Notes: generated by a model from the letters alone, not told the origin. Positions 1 to 7,636 are shown, counted from the stretch's first letter. The stretch is DNA of 34,917 bases from Acidobacteriota bacterium (GCA_019242475.1 JAFAVK010000136.1:1-34917), one strand, 5' to 3'. Numbers and translations are program-made.

Positions 1-8
1 GAATCGGG

Positions 9-108
9 CGTTCCATGCACGTAATCGTATATTCAGAGTCCGTACGCGACGCGCCGAAGAGAGAATTCAACGTTCCATACACGTAATCGTATATTCAAAG
101 TCCGTACG
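9..108. repeat. two 38-nt direct repeats
   Basis: Positions 9-46 and 71-108 match at 36 of 38 bases, both beginning CGTTCCAT and ending AGTCCGTACG, with a 62-nt period. They lie at the window edge, so more copies may lie upstream. The spacing and copy number are too small to call a CRISPR. They could be binding sites or relics of a dispersed repeat. Confidence 0.6.
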
Positions 109-366
109 GAGCGCGCGCATCCGATACGTCGTAGATTTATCCGATACTTTGGACGACGAACCCCGTACGCGACGCGCCGAAGACGTATCGGAGCGTGCGG
201 AGGACGTATCCGAGGCTTCGGATGTCATAATGACACGTGCGGGAGGCGTATTCGTGCAGTCGGAGGGCGTAGCGGGGCGTCCGTGGGCGTCCGCTGAGGT
301 TTCGGGGGCGTCCGGGACGGTTTTTGGTGGGACAGAGCTTTTTTCAGCGGGACGCGTAAATTTTTG

Positions 367-394
367 TTGCGCGGCGCGCGTTCGGGGATATAAT
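367..394 (+). promoter_or_regulatory. putative sigma-70-type promoter for the 505 gene
   Basis: A perfect TATAAT (389-394) lies 16 nt downstream of TTGCGC (367-372), a weak -35 match. Transcription would start near 401, about 100 nt before the gene at 505. The -10 box stands out in very GC-rich DNA. Confidence 0.45.
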
Positions 395-504
395 TCGCGC
401 CCTCAAGGCGGGAACGGCTTGCCCCGGCGGTAAACCTCTCAAACCTTCAACTCACGGAAGGAGCCTCGCTCTAAATTCCTTCCTTCACATACAGGAGAAA
501 CAGT

Positions 505-1191
505 ATGAGCGCCAAACTGCGGAGACACTCCGAGCGCGGGGTGCGTGTGGACTTGTTTATGACCGCGAACGCCGAGGACTTCCCCGAAGGCAGCAAGGCC
601 GCCACCGCGCACACGCGCCTCAAAGAAGAACTGGCAGGGCTCGACACGCTCAAAGAGGCGCGTGCGACCGGGGTGGGCAAGCGACAAGAGGGCACGGCGG
701 GCCGCCGCGAGACGCGCAAGCGGCTGCGTGAACTGGTCAACGCCGTCTCCAACACCGCCCAGACCATCGCCCTCGACCGGCAGGACTTCAAGGGCATGTT
801 CTCGCTCAAGGAGTTGGACGACAGCGACGACACGCTCATCGCCACCGCACGCGCCTTCGCCGAAAGGGCGGCGGCCTTCGTCGGCCTCTTCGTCGAGTAC
901 AACCTGAAGCAGACCCTCGTCACGGATTTGAGGTCTGACGCGGACTCCCTCGCCAGCTTCAAGGTGCTTCAAGAGGAGGGCATCGGGGAGCACTCCGGCT
1001 CGAACACCTCCGCCGACGAGGCCGTCCGGCGTCTCACCGAACAGGTCGAGCGCCTCGACACCTTCGTCCGCAACAAGTACCGCGGCGACCCCGCCAGGAT
1101 CGCCGCCTGGGAACGCGCACGCCGCCTGGAGAAAGCCCCGCAACACCCGAAAGACGACGGCAACGCCCCGCCCACACCGCCGAACCAGTAA
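505..1191 (+). CDS. uncharacterised 228-residue protein
   Basis: I do not recognise this protein. The frame is open for 228 codons. Its start at 505 follows an AGGAGA ribosome binding site with normal spacing. The product is hydrophilic and charged, with no signal peptide or membrane segment, and is probably cytoplasmic and mostly helical. Residues 35-150 look alpha-helical with alternating Lys/Arg and Glu/Asp, and the last 25 residues are a Pro/Asn-rich tail that is probably disordered. It is transcribed alone and converges with the crotonase-family gene. A mirrored octamer array separates the two 3' ends. Codon use matches the neighbours, so it is very likely a real gene. No function is proposed. 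Confidence 0.75.
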   Translation: MSAKLRRHSERGVRVDLFMTANAEDFPEGSKAATAHTRLKEELAGLDTLKEARATGVGKRQEGTAGRRETRKRLRELVNAVSNTAQTIALDRQDFKGMFSLKELDDSDDTLIATARAFAERAAAFVGLFVEYNLKQTLVTDLRSDADSLASFKVLQEEGIGEHSGSNTSADEAVRRLTEQVERLDTFVRNKYRGDPARIAAWERARRLEKAPQHPKDDGNAPPTPPNQ

Positions 1192-1206
1192 CAGAACCGC
1201 GAGACA

Positions 1207-1296
1207 GGGAGACGGGGAGACGGGGGGACGGGGAGAAAGGAAGACGTTTGACGGCACGGCCTCTTCTCTCCCCGTCTCCCCGTCTCCCCGTCTCCC
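1207..1296. repeat. mirrored octamer array (GAGACGGG family)
   Basis: An array of GAGACGGG-type octamers (1207-1236) is followed after 30 nt by its reverse complement (1267-1296, CCCCGTCT units). The arms can form 30 base pairs, the single mismatch being G.U compatible. It lies between two convergent genes and could end or stabilise both transcripts. It has no U-tract, so it is not a standard intrinsic terminator. Its minus-strand side touches the premature end of the crotonase gene. Confidence 0.85.
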
Positions 1297-1306
1297 CGTC
1301 CGCTCT

Positions 1307-1900
1307 TCAAATCCGCAATCGGAGGGCACAGGCGAGGGCGTCGGTGTGTACGTGGGAGACGAGGCCGAACTCAAGGGCTTCGGCGGCGTTGAGGCGGCGG
1401 CCGGTGGTGAACAGCTCAAGCGCGCGGGCGGCGCCGACGAGACGCGGAAGACGCTGTGTGCCGCCCCAGCCGGTGATGACGCCGAGGCGCGCGCCGGGGT
1501 GCGCGAAGACCGCGCCGTGAGAGGCGACGCGGACGCGGCAGGCGAGCGCGAGGTCGAGCCCGCCGCCCATGCAGTAGCCGTTGACGGCGGCGACGGTCAT
1601 CTGCCGCGCGTCCGAGATTCTTTGAAAGAGACGCTGCCCGCGCTCCGCGAAGGCGCGCGCGGATTCGGGGTTGAGAGTTTGCAGCTCGCGTATGTCCGCG
1701 CCGGAGGCGAAAACGTCTTCGACGCCGGTGAAGACGAGCGCGTCGATGTCGTCGCGGATGGAGAGGGAGGAGAAGGCTGCGTCCAGCCTGGAGAGCGTGG
1801 CGACCGAGAGGGAGTTGCGCTGCGCCGGGCGTGCGATGCGCAGGACGGCGAGCGCCCCGCGCTCTTCGACGACGACCGGCGGCGTCTGCCCGACGCTCAT
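1307..1900 (-). CDS. crotonase (enoyl-CoA hydratase/isomerase) family protein, C-terminally truncated
   Basis: Crotonase-fold enzymes act on acyl-CoA thioesters. The family hallmarks are present: the FASGAD oxyanion-hole segment (64-69), VNGYCMGGG (106-114) and GWGGTQRLPRLVG (144-156). At the two catalytic positions of enoyl-CoA hydratase, aligned to rat Glu144 and Glu164, it has Asp116 and Gly136, so classical hydratase activity is doubtful. It is 197 residues long, while family members usually have about 255-265. It stops shortly after the conserved LEFGLV segment and lacks the C-terminal helical region that helps trimer formation. Its stop lies just before the octamer array, which suggests loss of the 3' end. 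The start overlaps the upstream stop (ATGA, 1897-1900), so it is coupled to the mutase subunits and is last in the operon. It may be a degrading gene. Confidence 0.8.
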   Translation of the reverse strand: MSVGQTPPVVVEERGALAVLRIARPAQRNSLSVATLSRLDAAFSSLSIRDDIDALVFTGVEDVFASGADIRELQTLNPESARAFAERGQRLFQRISDARQMTVAAVNGYCMGGGLDLALACRVRVASHGAVFAHPGARLGVITGWGGTQRLPRLVGAARALELFTTGRRLNAAEALEFGLVSHVHTDALACALRLRI

Positions 1901-2301
1901 GCGCGCTGGCCGACGTTCTCGCGGAGGAACTTGACGATCTCTTCCGTGGAAGTGCCGGGGAGGAAGACCGCCGAGACGCCCTGCTCCTTCAGCCGCGGGA
2001 TGTCCTCCTGCGGGATGATGCCGCCGACGATGACGAGGCAGTCGTCCATCCCGCGCTCGTGCAGAAGCTCCACGATGCGCGGGCAGAGCGTGTTGTGCGC
2101 GCCCGACAGGATCGAGACGCCGACCGCGTCCACGTCCTCCTGCAACGCCGCCGCGGCGATCATCTCCGGCGTCTGCCGCAGCCCCGTGTAGATAACTTCC
2201 ATCCCCGCGTCGCGCAGCGCGCGCGCAATCACCTTCGCCCCGCGGTCGTGGCCGTCGAGCCCGGGTTTCGCTACGAGGACGCGGATTTTTCTTTCACTCA
2301 T
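1897..2301 (-). CDS. icmB: small B12-binding subunit of acyl-CoA mutase (IcmB-like)
   Basis: This is a stand-alone cobalamin-binding domain of 134 residues, the usual size for the small subunit of two-part acyl-CoA mutases. The DxHxxG motif that provides the lower axial histidine to cobalt is present near residues 14-20 (GLDGHDRG), followed by SILSGAH and GGIIP, which line the nucleotide-tail pocket. The start was set at 2301 because the residues upstream in this frame are a shadow of the mutase gene. The resulting gap to the mutase stop is 4 nt, typical of translational coupling. It should associate with the 560-residue catalytic subunit encoded immediately upstream. The symbol follows from the large subunit's residue signature; a general mutase small subunit is the safe reading. 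Confidence 0.88.
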   Translation of the reverse strand: MSERKIRVLVAKPGLDGHDRGAKVIARALRDAGMEVIYTGLRQTPEMIAAAALQEDVDAVGVSILSGAHNTLCPRIVELLHERGMDDCLVIVGGIIPQEDIPRLKEQGVSAVFLPGTSTEEIVKFLRENVGQRA

Positions 2302-2305
2302 GTCG

Positions 2306-3988
2306 TTAAAAAGCCGGCTCCTCGTAAAGCCCGTACACGTCGCGCAGCGCGTCGCAGATTTCGCCGAGCGTGGCGTAGGCGCGGACGGCCTCGATGGTCG
2401 CGGGCATGGTGTTGTCGCCCGCAACCGCGGCCTTCTTGAGTTTTTCGAGCGCGCCCGCGACGGCGCCCGAGTCGCGCTGAGATTTCGCGCGTTGCAGGCG
2501 TTCGACCTGGCGGTCGCGCACCCCCTCGTTGATGACGAGGATGGGCACTTCCGTCTGCTCGCCTTCCATCGAGTACTTGTTGACGCCGACGATGGTCTGG
2601 TCGCCGCGCTCGACGGCCTTCTGGTACTGGTAGGCGGACTCCTGTATCTCGCGCTGCGGGAAGCCCTTCTCGATGGCCTCGACCATGCCGCCGAGCGAAT
2701 CAATCTTTTCGAAGTAGTCGAGCGCGCCGTCCTCCATCTTCTTCGTCAAAGATTCGATGAAGTAGGAGCCGCCCAGAGGGTCTACGGTGTTGGCGACGCC
2801 CGTCTCCTCCGCGATGATCTGCTGCGTGCGCAGAGCGATGAGCGCCGCGCGGTCGGTCGGCAGCGCGAGCGCCTCGTCATACGCGTCCGTGTGCAGACTC
2901 TGCGTGCCGCCGAGCACGCCCGCGAGCGCCTGGATGGCGACGCGCACGATGTTGTTCAAAGGCTGCTGCACGGTGAGCGAGACGCCCGCCGTCTGCGTGT
3001 GGAAGCGGAGCTGCAACGTGCGCTCGCTCTTCGCGCCGAAGCGCTCGCGCATCACGCGCGACCAGATGCGTCGTGCCGCGCGGTACTTGGCGATCTCCTC
3101 GAAGAAGTCGTTGTGCGCGTTGAAGAAGAAGGAGATGCGCGGCACGAACTCGTCCACGTCGAGCCCCGCCTCCACGCCCCACTGCACGTACTCGACGCCG
3201 TCGCGCAAGGTGAAGGCCAGCTCCTGCAAGGCCGTCGCGCCCGCCTCGCGGATGTGGTAGCCGCTCACAGAGATCGGGTTGTACTTCGGGACGTGGCGCG
3301 TGCAGAACTCGAACGTGTCCACGACGAGCTTCATCGCCGGGCGGATCGGGTAAATCCACTCCTTCTGCGCGATGTACTCCTTCAGGATGTCGTTCTGGAG
3401 CGTGCCCGAAATCTTCTTGAAGTCGGCGCCCTGCTTCTCCGCGACGACCAGGTACATCGCCAAAAGCACCGACGCGGGCGCGTTGATCGTCTGCGAGACC
3501 GTCACCTCTTCGAGCGGGATGCCGTCGAAGAGCACCTCCATGTCCGCCAGCGAAGAGACGGCGACGCCGCACTTACCGACCTCGCCCTCGGAGAGCGTCG
3601 AGTCCGCGTCGTAGCCCATCAGCGTCGGCAGGTCGTACGCGACGGAGAGGCCCGTCTGCCCGTGTTCGAGGAGGTATTTGAAGCGCGCGTTCGTCTCCTC
3701 GGGCGTGCCGAAGCCCGCGAACTGGCGCATCGTCCAGAGCTTGCCGCGGTAGCCGGTCGGGTGTATGCCGCGCGTGTACGGGAACTCGCCGGGGAAGGAG
3801 GTGTCGCGCTCGAAGTCCACGCCCTCCACGTCCGCGGGCGTGTAGAGGCGCTCGACCTCGTCGAGCGAGACCGTCTCGAAATGCTTCTTCCTCTCCGGGC
3901 GTTTCTTGAGCACGGGCTCCAAAGTCTCGCGCTCCCAGCGCTCGACCGAAGCCTCCGCGGGCGAGTTCAACTCTTTCGTCTCGGGCAT
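2306..3988 (-). CDS. icmA: B12-dependent acyl-CoA mutase large subunit, isobutyryl-CoA mutase type
   Basis: This is the catalytic TIM-barrel subunit of the methylmalonyl-CoA mutase superfamily, 560 residues, with the cobalamin domain on a separate gene. Such enzymes rearrange the carbon skeleton of acyl-CoAs by a radical mechanism. Substrate choice is read from two positions. Methylmalonyl-CoA mutase has Tyr89 and Arg207 (P. freudenreichii numbering), and isobutyryl-CoA mutase has Phe and Gln. Here they are Phe90 (WTMRQF) and Gln208 (KEYIAQKEW), with the same 118-residue spacing. The ending GLYEEPAF also resembles IcmA. The start at 3988 is preferred over the longer frame from 4069, because a promoter at 4050-4079 would start transcription near 4043. 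It heads an operon with the small subunit and a crotonase-like gene, suggesting branched or short acyl-CoA metabolism. Databases may label it methylmalonyl-CoA mutase. Confidence 0.88.
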   Translation of the reverse strand: MPETKELNSPAEASVERWERETLEPVLKKRPERKKHFETVSLDEVERLYTPADVEGVDFERDTSFPGEFPYTRGIHPTGYRGKLWTMRQFAGFGTPEETNARFKYLLEHGQTGLSVAYDLPTLMGYDADSTLSEGEVGKCGVAVSSLADMEVLFDGIPLEEVTVSQTINAPASVLLAMYLVVAEKQGADFKKISGTLQNDILKEYIAQKEWIYPIRPAMKLVVDTFEFCTRHVPKYNPISVSGYHIREAGATALQELAFTLRDGVEYVQWGVEAGLDVDEFVPRISFFFNAHNDFFEEIAKYRAARRIWSRVMRERFGAKSERTLQLRFHTQTAGVSLTVQQPLNNIVRVAIQALAGVLGGTQSLHTDAYDEALALPTDRAALIALRTQQIIAEETGVANTVDPLGGSYFIESLTKKMEDGALDYFEKIDSLGGMVEAIEKGFPQREIQESAYQYQKAVERGDQTIVGVNKYSMEGEQTEVPILVINEGVRDRQVERLQRAKSQRDSGAVAGALEKLKKAAVAGDNTMPATIEAVRAYATLGEICDALRDVYGLYEEPAF

Positions 3989-4049
3989 ATCTTGCTTTCG
4001 CTCCGTTAGTGCCGCGAACAAATTATTTTTATGAGCCGATAAGAGTTCG

Positions 4050-4080
4050 ATATTAGTTGACCCGCTCAAACAGTGTCAAC
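4050..4080 (-). promoter_or_regulatory. promoter of the mutase operon, with overlapping palindrome
   Basis: On the minus strand TTGACA (4079-4074) is followed after 18 nt by TAATAT (4055-4050), a near-consensus sigma-70-type promoter. The expected start is near 4043, about 55 nt before the chosen ATG. The palindrome GTTGAC-N13-GTCAAC (4056-4080) covers the -35 box and the spacer edge, where a repressor could block polymerase. That it is an operator is inference. Confidence 0.7.
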
Positions 4081-4106
4081 CAACTCCCGGGCGGCCCTTT
4101 GCGGCC

Positions 4107-4153
4107 AAAAAAGGCGGCGCGGCCGTCGCCTCTTAAGCGTTGCGGCCGCGCCG
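4107..4153 (-). terminator. intrinsic terminator after the ftsB-like gene
   Basis: A perfect 11-bp GC stem, CGGCGCGGCCG (4115-4125) against CGGCCGCGCCG (4143-4153), has a 17-nt loop. Read on the minus strand it is followed by CC and six Ts (4112-4107). It lies about 100 nt beyond the stop of the septum-formation gene and upstream of the mutase promoter, so it insulates the two units. Confidence 0.85.
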
Positions 4154-4252
4154 TGCAGGCAGGGAACCTACGGCGGTGAACGAGCGGGTCAAGACTCAGG
4201 CGGGCGTCAGGAAAACAGGATGGCGAGCACCCGCTGCCTAAAGAACAGGATA

Positions 4253-4663
4253 TTAGTCAAGCGGAACCACGACCTCGTTGGCCCGAACCATGTTCAGACG
4301 CGCACGCGCGGCCGCCTCCTGCACGCGCGGGTCTTTGCGCAGGCGCTCCACGTTGCGCCGAAGCGTCTCGTTATTCTCACGAATCCCCTGGACTTCCGTC
4401 TCCATCTGCGCGTAACGCTGCTCGGCCGCGCCGCGTGCGGCGTGCGTGCGCATCGTCACCGTCACGCAGACGGCGAACGTCGCCAGCATGATCATGCTGA
4501 AAACGACCCAGGAGGGAATAGAAAACTCACGGCGCCGTGCGTCGGCGCGCGTGCCGACGGCGCCGACAAAGGTCTCGGCCGCAGGGGAGGGAAGCGTAGA
4601 GATGCGCGCCACCGGGCGCTGCGCGTCGAGTCGGGAGTCAATCCAGAAAGGGTTTGCGGCCAT
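4253..4663 (-). CDS. septum formation initiator (FtsB/DivIC-like) protein
   Basis: The protein has 136 residues: an unusually long cytoplasmic N-terminus (1-50), one membrane helix (about 51-70), then a periplasmic coiled coil (75-112) ending in DPRVQEAAARARLNMVRANE. This layout and the closing motif are typical of the FtsB/DivIC family, which joins FtsL and FtsQ in the divisome and helps activate septal wall synthesis. The start at 4663 is chosen because GGAGGAG lies about 11 nt upstream; an ATG at 4693 would add ten residues without such a site. It is transcribed alone and ends at a strong terminator. FtsB proteins are usually about 100 residues, so the Pro/Arg-rich cytoplasmic extension is notable. 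Confidence 0.82.
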   Translation of the reverse strand: MAANPFWIDSRLDAQRPVARISTLPSPAAETFVGAVGTRADARRREFSIPSWVVFSMIMLATFAVCVTVTMRTHAARGAAEQRYAQMETEVQGIRENNETLRRNVERLRKDPRVQEAAARARLNMVRANEVVVPLD

Positions 4664-5326
4664 GAGTTTACGTGCTCCTCCGGGTTCTGTCATCGGGTCA
4701 AAGACGCGCTAAACCGTCTATTTCAAACGGCGTCGAGACCGTCGGGACAAGGTGTTCTAAAATTAGAGCGGCTAGAAGGTCTCTAACCTGAAAATTCGAA
4801 ACAGCGCAGAGGGGTTATTTGCGGCTACTTCTACCTGGCGTCCTTGGTTTCGGCGTCAAGGTTGTGGGAATTTAGCACTTGCTTAAGAGGCTGTAAAGAC
4901 ATACGTTTTCAACGGTTTGTGCGGCTAAGTTGAACATTTACTTGAACTAAGGGCGATGTGGCCCCAGTTTTGGCGAACACGGGGCGAACGGAAATCCGCC
5001 ATTTGGGCAGCCCCTTCGGATAATCTTTCGTGGCAGTAAGATAGAACTATCAGTTCAACGTCACGGGTGTGGAAAAGAGGACTCTGATGGTGTGAGCGCA
5101 ATTTCGTGAAGCATCGGCTGCAATGTTTTAACAATAATTAAAGAAGTTGACACGGCGCGTTTCAGTTCTTAGACTGGCAAAGGCTTCGGCCGAAATTCTC
5201 TCGCCGTCGTCCGGACAAAATGTGACGTGATTCTCCCCGAATCGCTATTTCTTGCCCGTTTTTCCTCAAAAAGAGAGTTTCTGAGGGGCTCGAAACCCGC
5301 ATTTTTTTATCTCGACAAGGGGTTTT
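4664..5326. other. intergenic region between divergent genes
   Basis: No gene is seen in these 660 bases. Part of it (about 4780-5160) is richer in A+T than its surroundings, as expected for a divergent control region. It holds one clear plus-strand promoter at 5147-5175. The open frame 4925-5134 on the minus strand has no ribosome binding site and no domain, and was rejected. No confident promoter for the minus-strand ftsB-like gene was found. Confidence 0.6.
5147..5175 (+). promoter_or_regulatory. sigma-70-type promoter before the sigma-54 activator gene
   Basis: TTGACA (5147-5152) and TAGACT (5170-5175) are separated by 17 nt. The -35 is perfect and the -10 matches at four of six positions. 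The start would be near 5182, giving a leader of about 145 nt before the gene at 5327. Confidence 0.65.
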
Positions 5327-6889
5327 ATGTCAGGCTTGTCTCCGGAGTCACAGAACGAGACGGGGATGAACGAAGCGCCGAAAGGTTTCCAACTGCCTCT
5401 GGCGGCGATGGTTCGGTCGCTCTGCCGTGCGGCCGACACCGGCTCGGACGCGCTCTACGACGTGATGCTGAAGGTGGCGTTGATGGTGGACGCCGCCGCG
5501 CACACGTACGGGATGGCGACCTTTTCGCAGAAGTTGGGCGAGATGGCGCGCCTGAAGTGGGTCGAGGGGCTCGACCCGGAGGAGACGGCCGACGCGGAGG
5601 CGACCGTCGAGGCAGTTCTGAGCGGCGCGGAGGAAGGGCAGGAGCCGAAGGCCGGCGACCGAAAAATCTGCCTCGCGCTCTCGGCCACGACGCAGCAGCG
5701 CGAGGGCGCGGCCATCTACGGGCGTTTCGTGCGGCCTTTGACCGAAGGGCAGGCGTCGGAACTGAGGATTCTGTCGGACGTGGCGCGTCTGGCGCACACG
5801 CACGCGCGGCTGCGCGAGGAGCTTTATAAGCCCGTGAAGGCTTTCAAGCCGGCGGAGGTGGCCGCGGCCTCTTTGCCGGGCATGGTCTTCGTGAGCCGCG
5901 CGATGAACGCGCTGGCGAATTCGGTCGAACGCATCAAGGACTCGGAATCGACCGTGCTCATCACGGGCGAGTCCGGGACGGGCAAGGAGCTTGTCGCGCG
6001 CGCCGTCCACCGCCTGAGCCGGCGCTCGCAGGCGCCCTTCATCCCCTTCAACTGTACGGCCGCGCCCTCCGACCTCATCGAGAGCCTCCTCTTCGGCCAC
6101 CGCAAAGGCGCGTTCACGGGCGCGCACGCCGACCACGACGGCCTCATACGCGCGGCCGAGGGCGGCACGCTCTTCCTCGACGAGATCGGCGACCTGCCGC
6201 TCGCCTTGCAGCCGAAGCTGCTGCGCTTCTTGCAGGAGGGCGAAGTCCACACGCTCGGCGAGCGCGCGCCGCGGAAGGTGAACGTGCGCGTGCTGGCGGC
6301 GACGCATAAAGATTTATACAGGGCGGTGCAGGAGGGGACGTTCCGCGAAGACCTCTACTACCGCGTCGCGGCGCTGGCGGTGCACGTGCCGCCGCTGCGC
6401 GAGCGCCCCGAGGACATCGGCGCTCTCATCTCGCACTTCCTGTCGCACTACGCGCGCAGGAACGAGCGGGCGGTGGCCGGCATCACGGCCGACGCCATCG
6501 GCGTGCTTCAGAGCTACGCCTGGCCGGGCAACGTACGCGAGCTGGCGGCGGAGATCGAGCGCTTAGTGCTCTACACGGACGAGGGCTGCTACATCACGAC
6601 GGAGAACATCAGCGCGCGCGTGCTGCCGTCGGAGGAGCGGGCGGAGTCGTGCCCGGCGACAGGGCAGGTGCCGGCGCATCTGGAGAACATGCTCGAAGAC
6701 TACGAGCGCCGCGTCATCACGGAGACGCTCCGGCGGAACGACTACAACGTGGCGCGCGCGGCGCAGGCGCTCGGGCTCGGCTCGCGCCAGACGCTTTATA
6801 AGAAACTGAAGCGGCTGACGATCAACGTCGGCGACTTCCTACAGGACGAGCAGCAGCACGGCCTGCAACTGCGCGCCGACAGGATTTAA
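5327..6889 (+). CDS. sigma-54-dependent transcriptional activator (AAA+ and Fis-type HTH)
   Basis: This 520-residue bacterial enhancer-binding protein uses ATP to open promoters bound by sigma-54 RNA polymerase. The AAA+ core shows Walker A GESGTGKE (214-221), the sigma-54-contacting GAFTGA loop (261-266), Walker B GGTLFLDEIGDL (279-290) and an arginine-finger segment REDLYYR. The C-terminus (about 475-505) is a Fis-type helix-turn-helix, NVARAAQALGLGSRQTLYKK. The N-terminal 165 residues lack a receiver aspartate pattern and may be a GAF-like sensor; that is inference. The start at 5327 follows AAGGGG closely; an in-frame ATG at 5366 is the alternative. It lies upstream of the pilin genes, where two sigma-54-like sites occur, so it may control pilus expression. 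Confidence 0.92.
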   Translation: MSGLSPESQNETGMNEAPKGFQLPLAAMVRSLCRAADTGSDALYDVMLKVALMVDAAAHTYGMATFSQKLGEMARLKWVEGLDPEETADAEATVEAVLSGAEEGQEPKAGDRKICLALSATTQQREGAAIYGRFVRPLTEGQASELRILSDVARLAHTHARLREELYKPVKAFKPAEVAAASLPGMVFVSRAMNALANSVERIKDSESTVLITGESGTGKELVARAVHRLSRRSQAPFIPFNCTAAPSDLIESLLFGHRKGAFTGAHADHDGLIRAAEGGTLFLDEIGDLPLALQPKLLRFLQEGEVHTLGERAPRKVNVRVLAATHKDLYRAVQEGTFREDLYYRVAALAVHVPPLRERPEDIGALISHFLSHYARRNERAVAGITADAIGVLQSYAWPGNVRELAAEIERLVLYTDEGCYITTENISARVLPSEERAESCPATGQVPAHLENMLEDYERRVITETLRRNDYNVARAAQALGLGSRQTLYKKLKRLTINVGDFLQDEQQHGLQLRADRI

Positions 6890-6968
6890 GGCCCGGCGCG
6901 TTTCCCACAAGACGATTCACCCTTCACTCACGCCTCTTCTTCAAAACAGGCTCACGGACGACCTCCCG

Positions 6969-7463
6969 ATGCTCATCACTTACGTCCTGCTCTTCGCGGC
7001 GACGATGTTCATACACGAGCTGGGCCACCTCCTGGCGGCGCGGCTGTGCGGCGTGCGCGCGCCCGAGTTGGGGCTCGGGTGGGGGCCGAAGCTGTTCGAG
7101 GTGGGCGTGCGCGGCGTCCGCTTCAAGATGCACCTCCTGCCCGTCGGCGCGTACGTGCGCCTCGACATGAAGGGGTTGCAGACGAGGCCGCTCGTGCAGC
7201 AGGTCTTCGTGCTGCTCGCGGGCGTGCTGGTCAACATCGCGGCGGCGCTCGCGACGCAGGGGTCGTGGTTCAGCCTGATGAACTACCTGCTGGCCGCGAC
7301 GAACCTTCTGCCGCTCTACCAGCAGGACGGCTGGAAGTGCGGGATGGTCATGCTCCGCGCGCTGCTCGCGCGCCGCAGCTCGCTCGTTGAGTGGACGTTC
7401 ACCGTCGCCGGCGGCGTCGTCAGCTTCACCGCGCTCGCCTCACTCGCCTTCAAATACTTCTAA
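6969..7463 (+). CDS. minimal M50 (site-2-protease-like) membrane metalloprotease
   Basis: A 164-residue polytopic membrane protein with the zinc motif HELGH (His16, Glu17, His20) in its first membrane helix. The second conserved element is NLLPLYQQDG (112-121), which supplies the third ligand, Asp120. The intervening LPVGAYV (57-63) corresponds to the PxGGYV segment of the family. There is no PDZ domain, and it is shorter than RseP-type proteases (about 350-450 residues). M50 enzymes cut membrane-embedded substrates such as anti-sigma factors. It follows the sigma-54 activator by 79 nt in the same direction and ends before a likely terminator, so the two may be co-transcribed. The substrate is unknown. 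Confidence 0.8.
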   Translation: MLITYVLLFAATMFIHELGHLLAARLCGVRAPELGLGWGPKLFEVGVRGVRFKMHLLPVGAYVRLDMKGLQTRPLVQQVFVLLAGVLVNIAAALATQGSWFSLMNYLLAATNLLPLYQQDGWKCGMVMLRALLARRSSLVEWTFTVAGGVVSFTALASLAFKYF

Positions 7464-7489
7464 CCAATTCAAGCAATCAAAACGTCTGT

Positions 7490-7530
7490 CGCCTCCGGTA
7501 ACCGAAAGGTTTCGGGGGCGTGCGTCTTTT
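7490..7530 (+). terminator. hairpin with GAAA tetraloop, probable terminator
   Basis: CGCCTCC...G...AACC, loop GAAA (7504-7507), then GGTT...C...GGGGGCG forms about 12 base pairs with one bulge and one T-T mismatch. It is followed by TGCG and then TCTTTT (7525-7530). It lies 27 nt after the protease stop. The U-tract is short, so termination may be partial. Confidence 0.6.
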
Positions 7531-7533
7531 GTA

Positions 7534-7636
7534 AACCGCGGGCGACAAGTCTCTAACTTGATGAAAGTGGTTCGGTTCGAGCGTCCGGCGGCGGCGGGGG
7601 CGCGTTCGAACGCGAGTTCGTCTGTCGCCCGCGGTT
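7534..7636. repeat. 14-bp inverted repeat with 75-nt interior
   Basis: AACCGCGGGCGACA (7534-7547) is perfectly complementary to TGTCGCCCGCGGTT (7623-7636). The interior contains a further self-complementary word, GCGTTCGAACGC. The structure could be a leader element or a small RNA; nothing shows that it is transcribed separately. Confidence 0.55.

Larger units (their letters stand above)
1..504. other. gene-free stretch with short repeats
   Basis: No convincing gene is seen here. The stretch is rich in short CGTATTC/CGTATCC-like words. It contains two near-identical 38-nt direct repeats (9-46 and 71-108), a second copy of the CCGTACGCGACGCGCCGAAG word (40-59 and 162-181) and a 10-bp inverted repeat, TCCGATACGT at 120-129 against ACGTATCGGA at 183-192. 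A promoter-like TATAAT lies near its end. The open frame at 149-433 has repetitive composition, no clear ribosome binding site and no recognisable domain, so it is not called as a gene. Confidence 0.6.

Noticed and set aside
149..433. Plus-strand open frame of 94 codons
   Set aside because: Repetitive composition, no ribosome binding site, no domain; overlaps inverted repeats and the promoter of the 505 gene.
439..1419. Minus-strand open frame of 326 codons
   Set aside because: Runs antisense through the 505 gene, the octamer array and part of the crotonase gene; Arg/Gly/Val-rich shadow typical of GC-rich DNA.
2300..4009. Plus-strand open frame of 569 codons
   Set aside because: Antisense shadow of the mutase large subunit; Arg/Leu/Val/Asp/His-rich composition and no domain.
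4925..5134. Minus-strand open frame of 69 codons in the 4.7-5.3 kb gap
   Set aside because: No ribosome binding site and no recognisable features.
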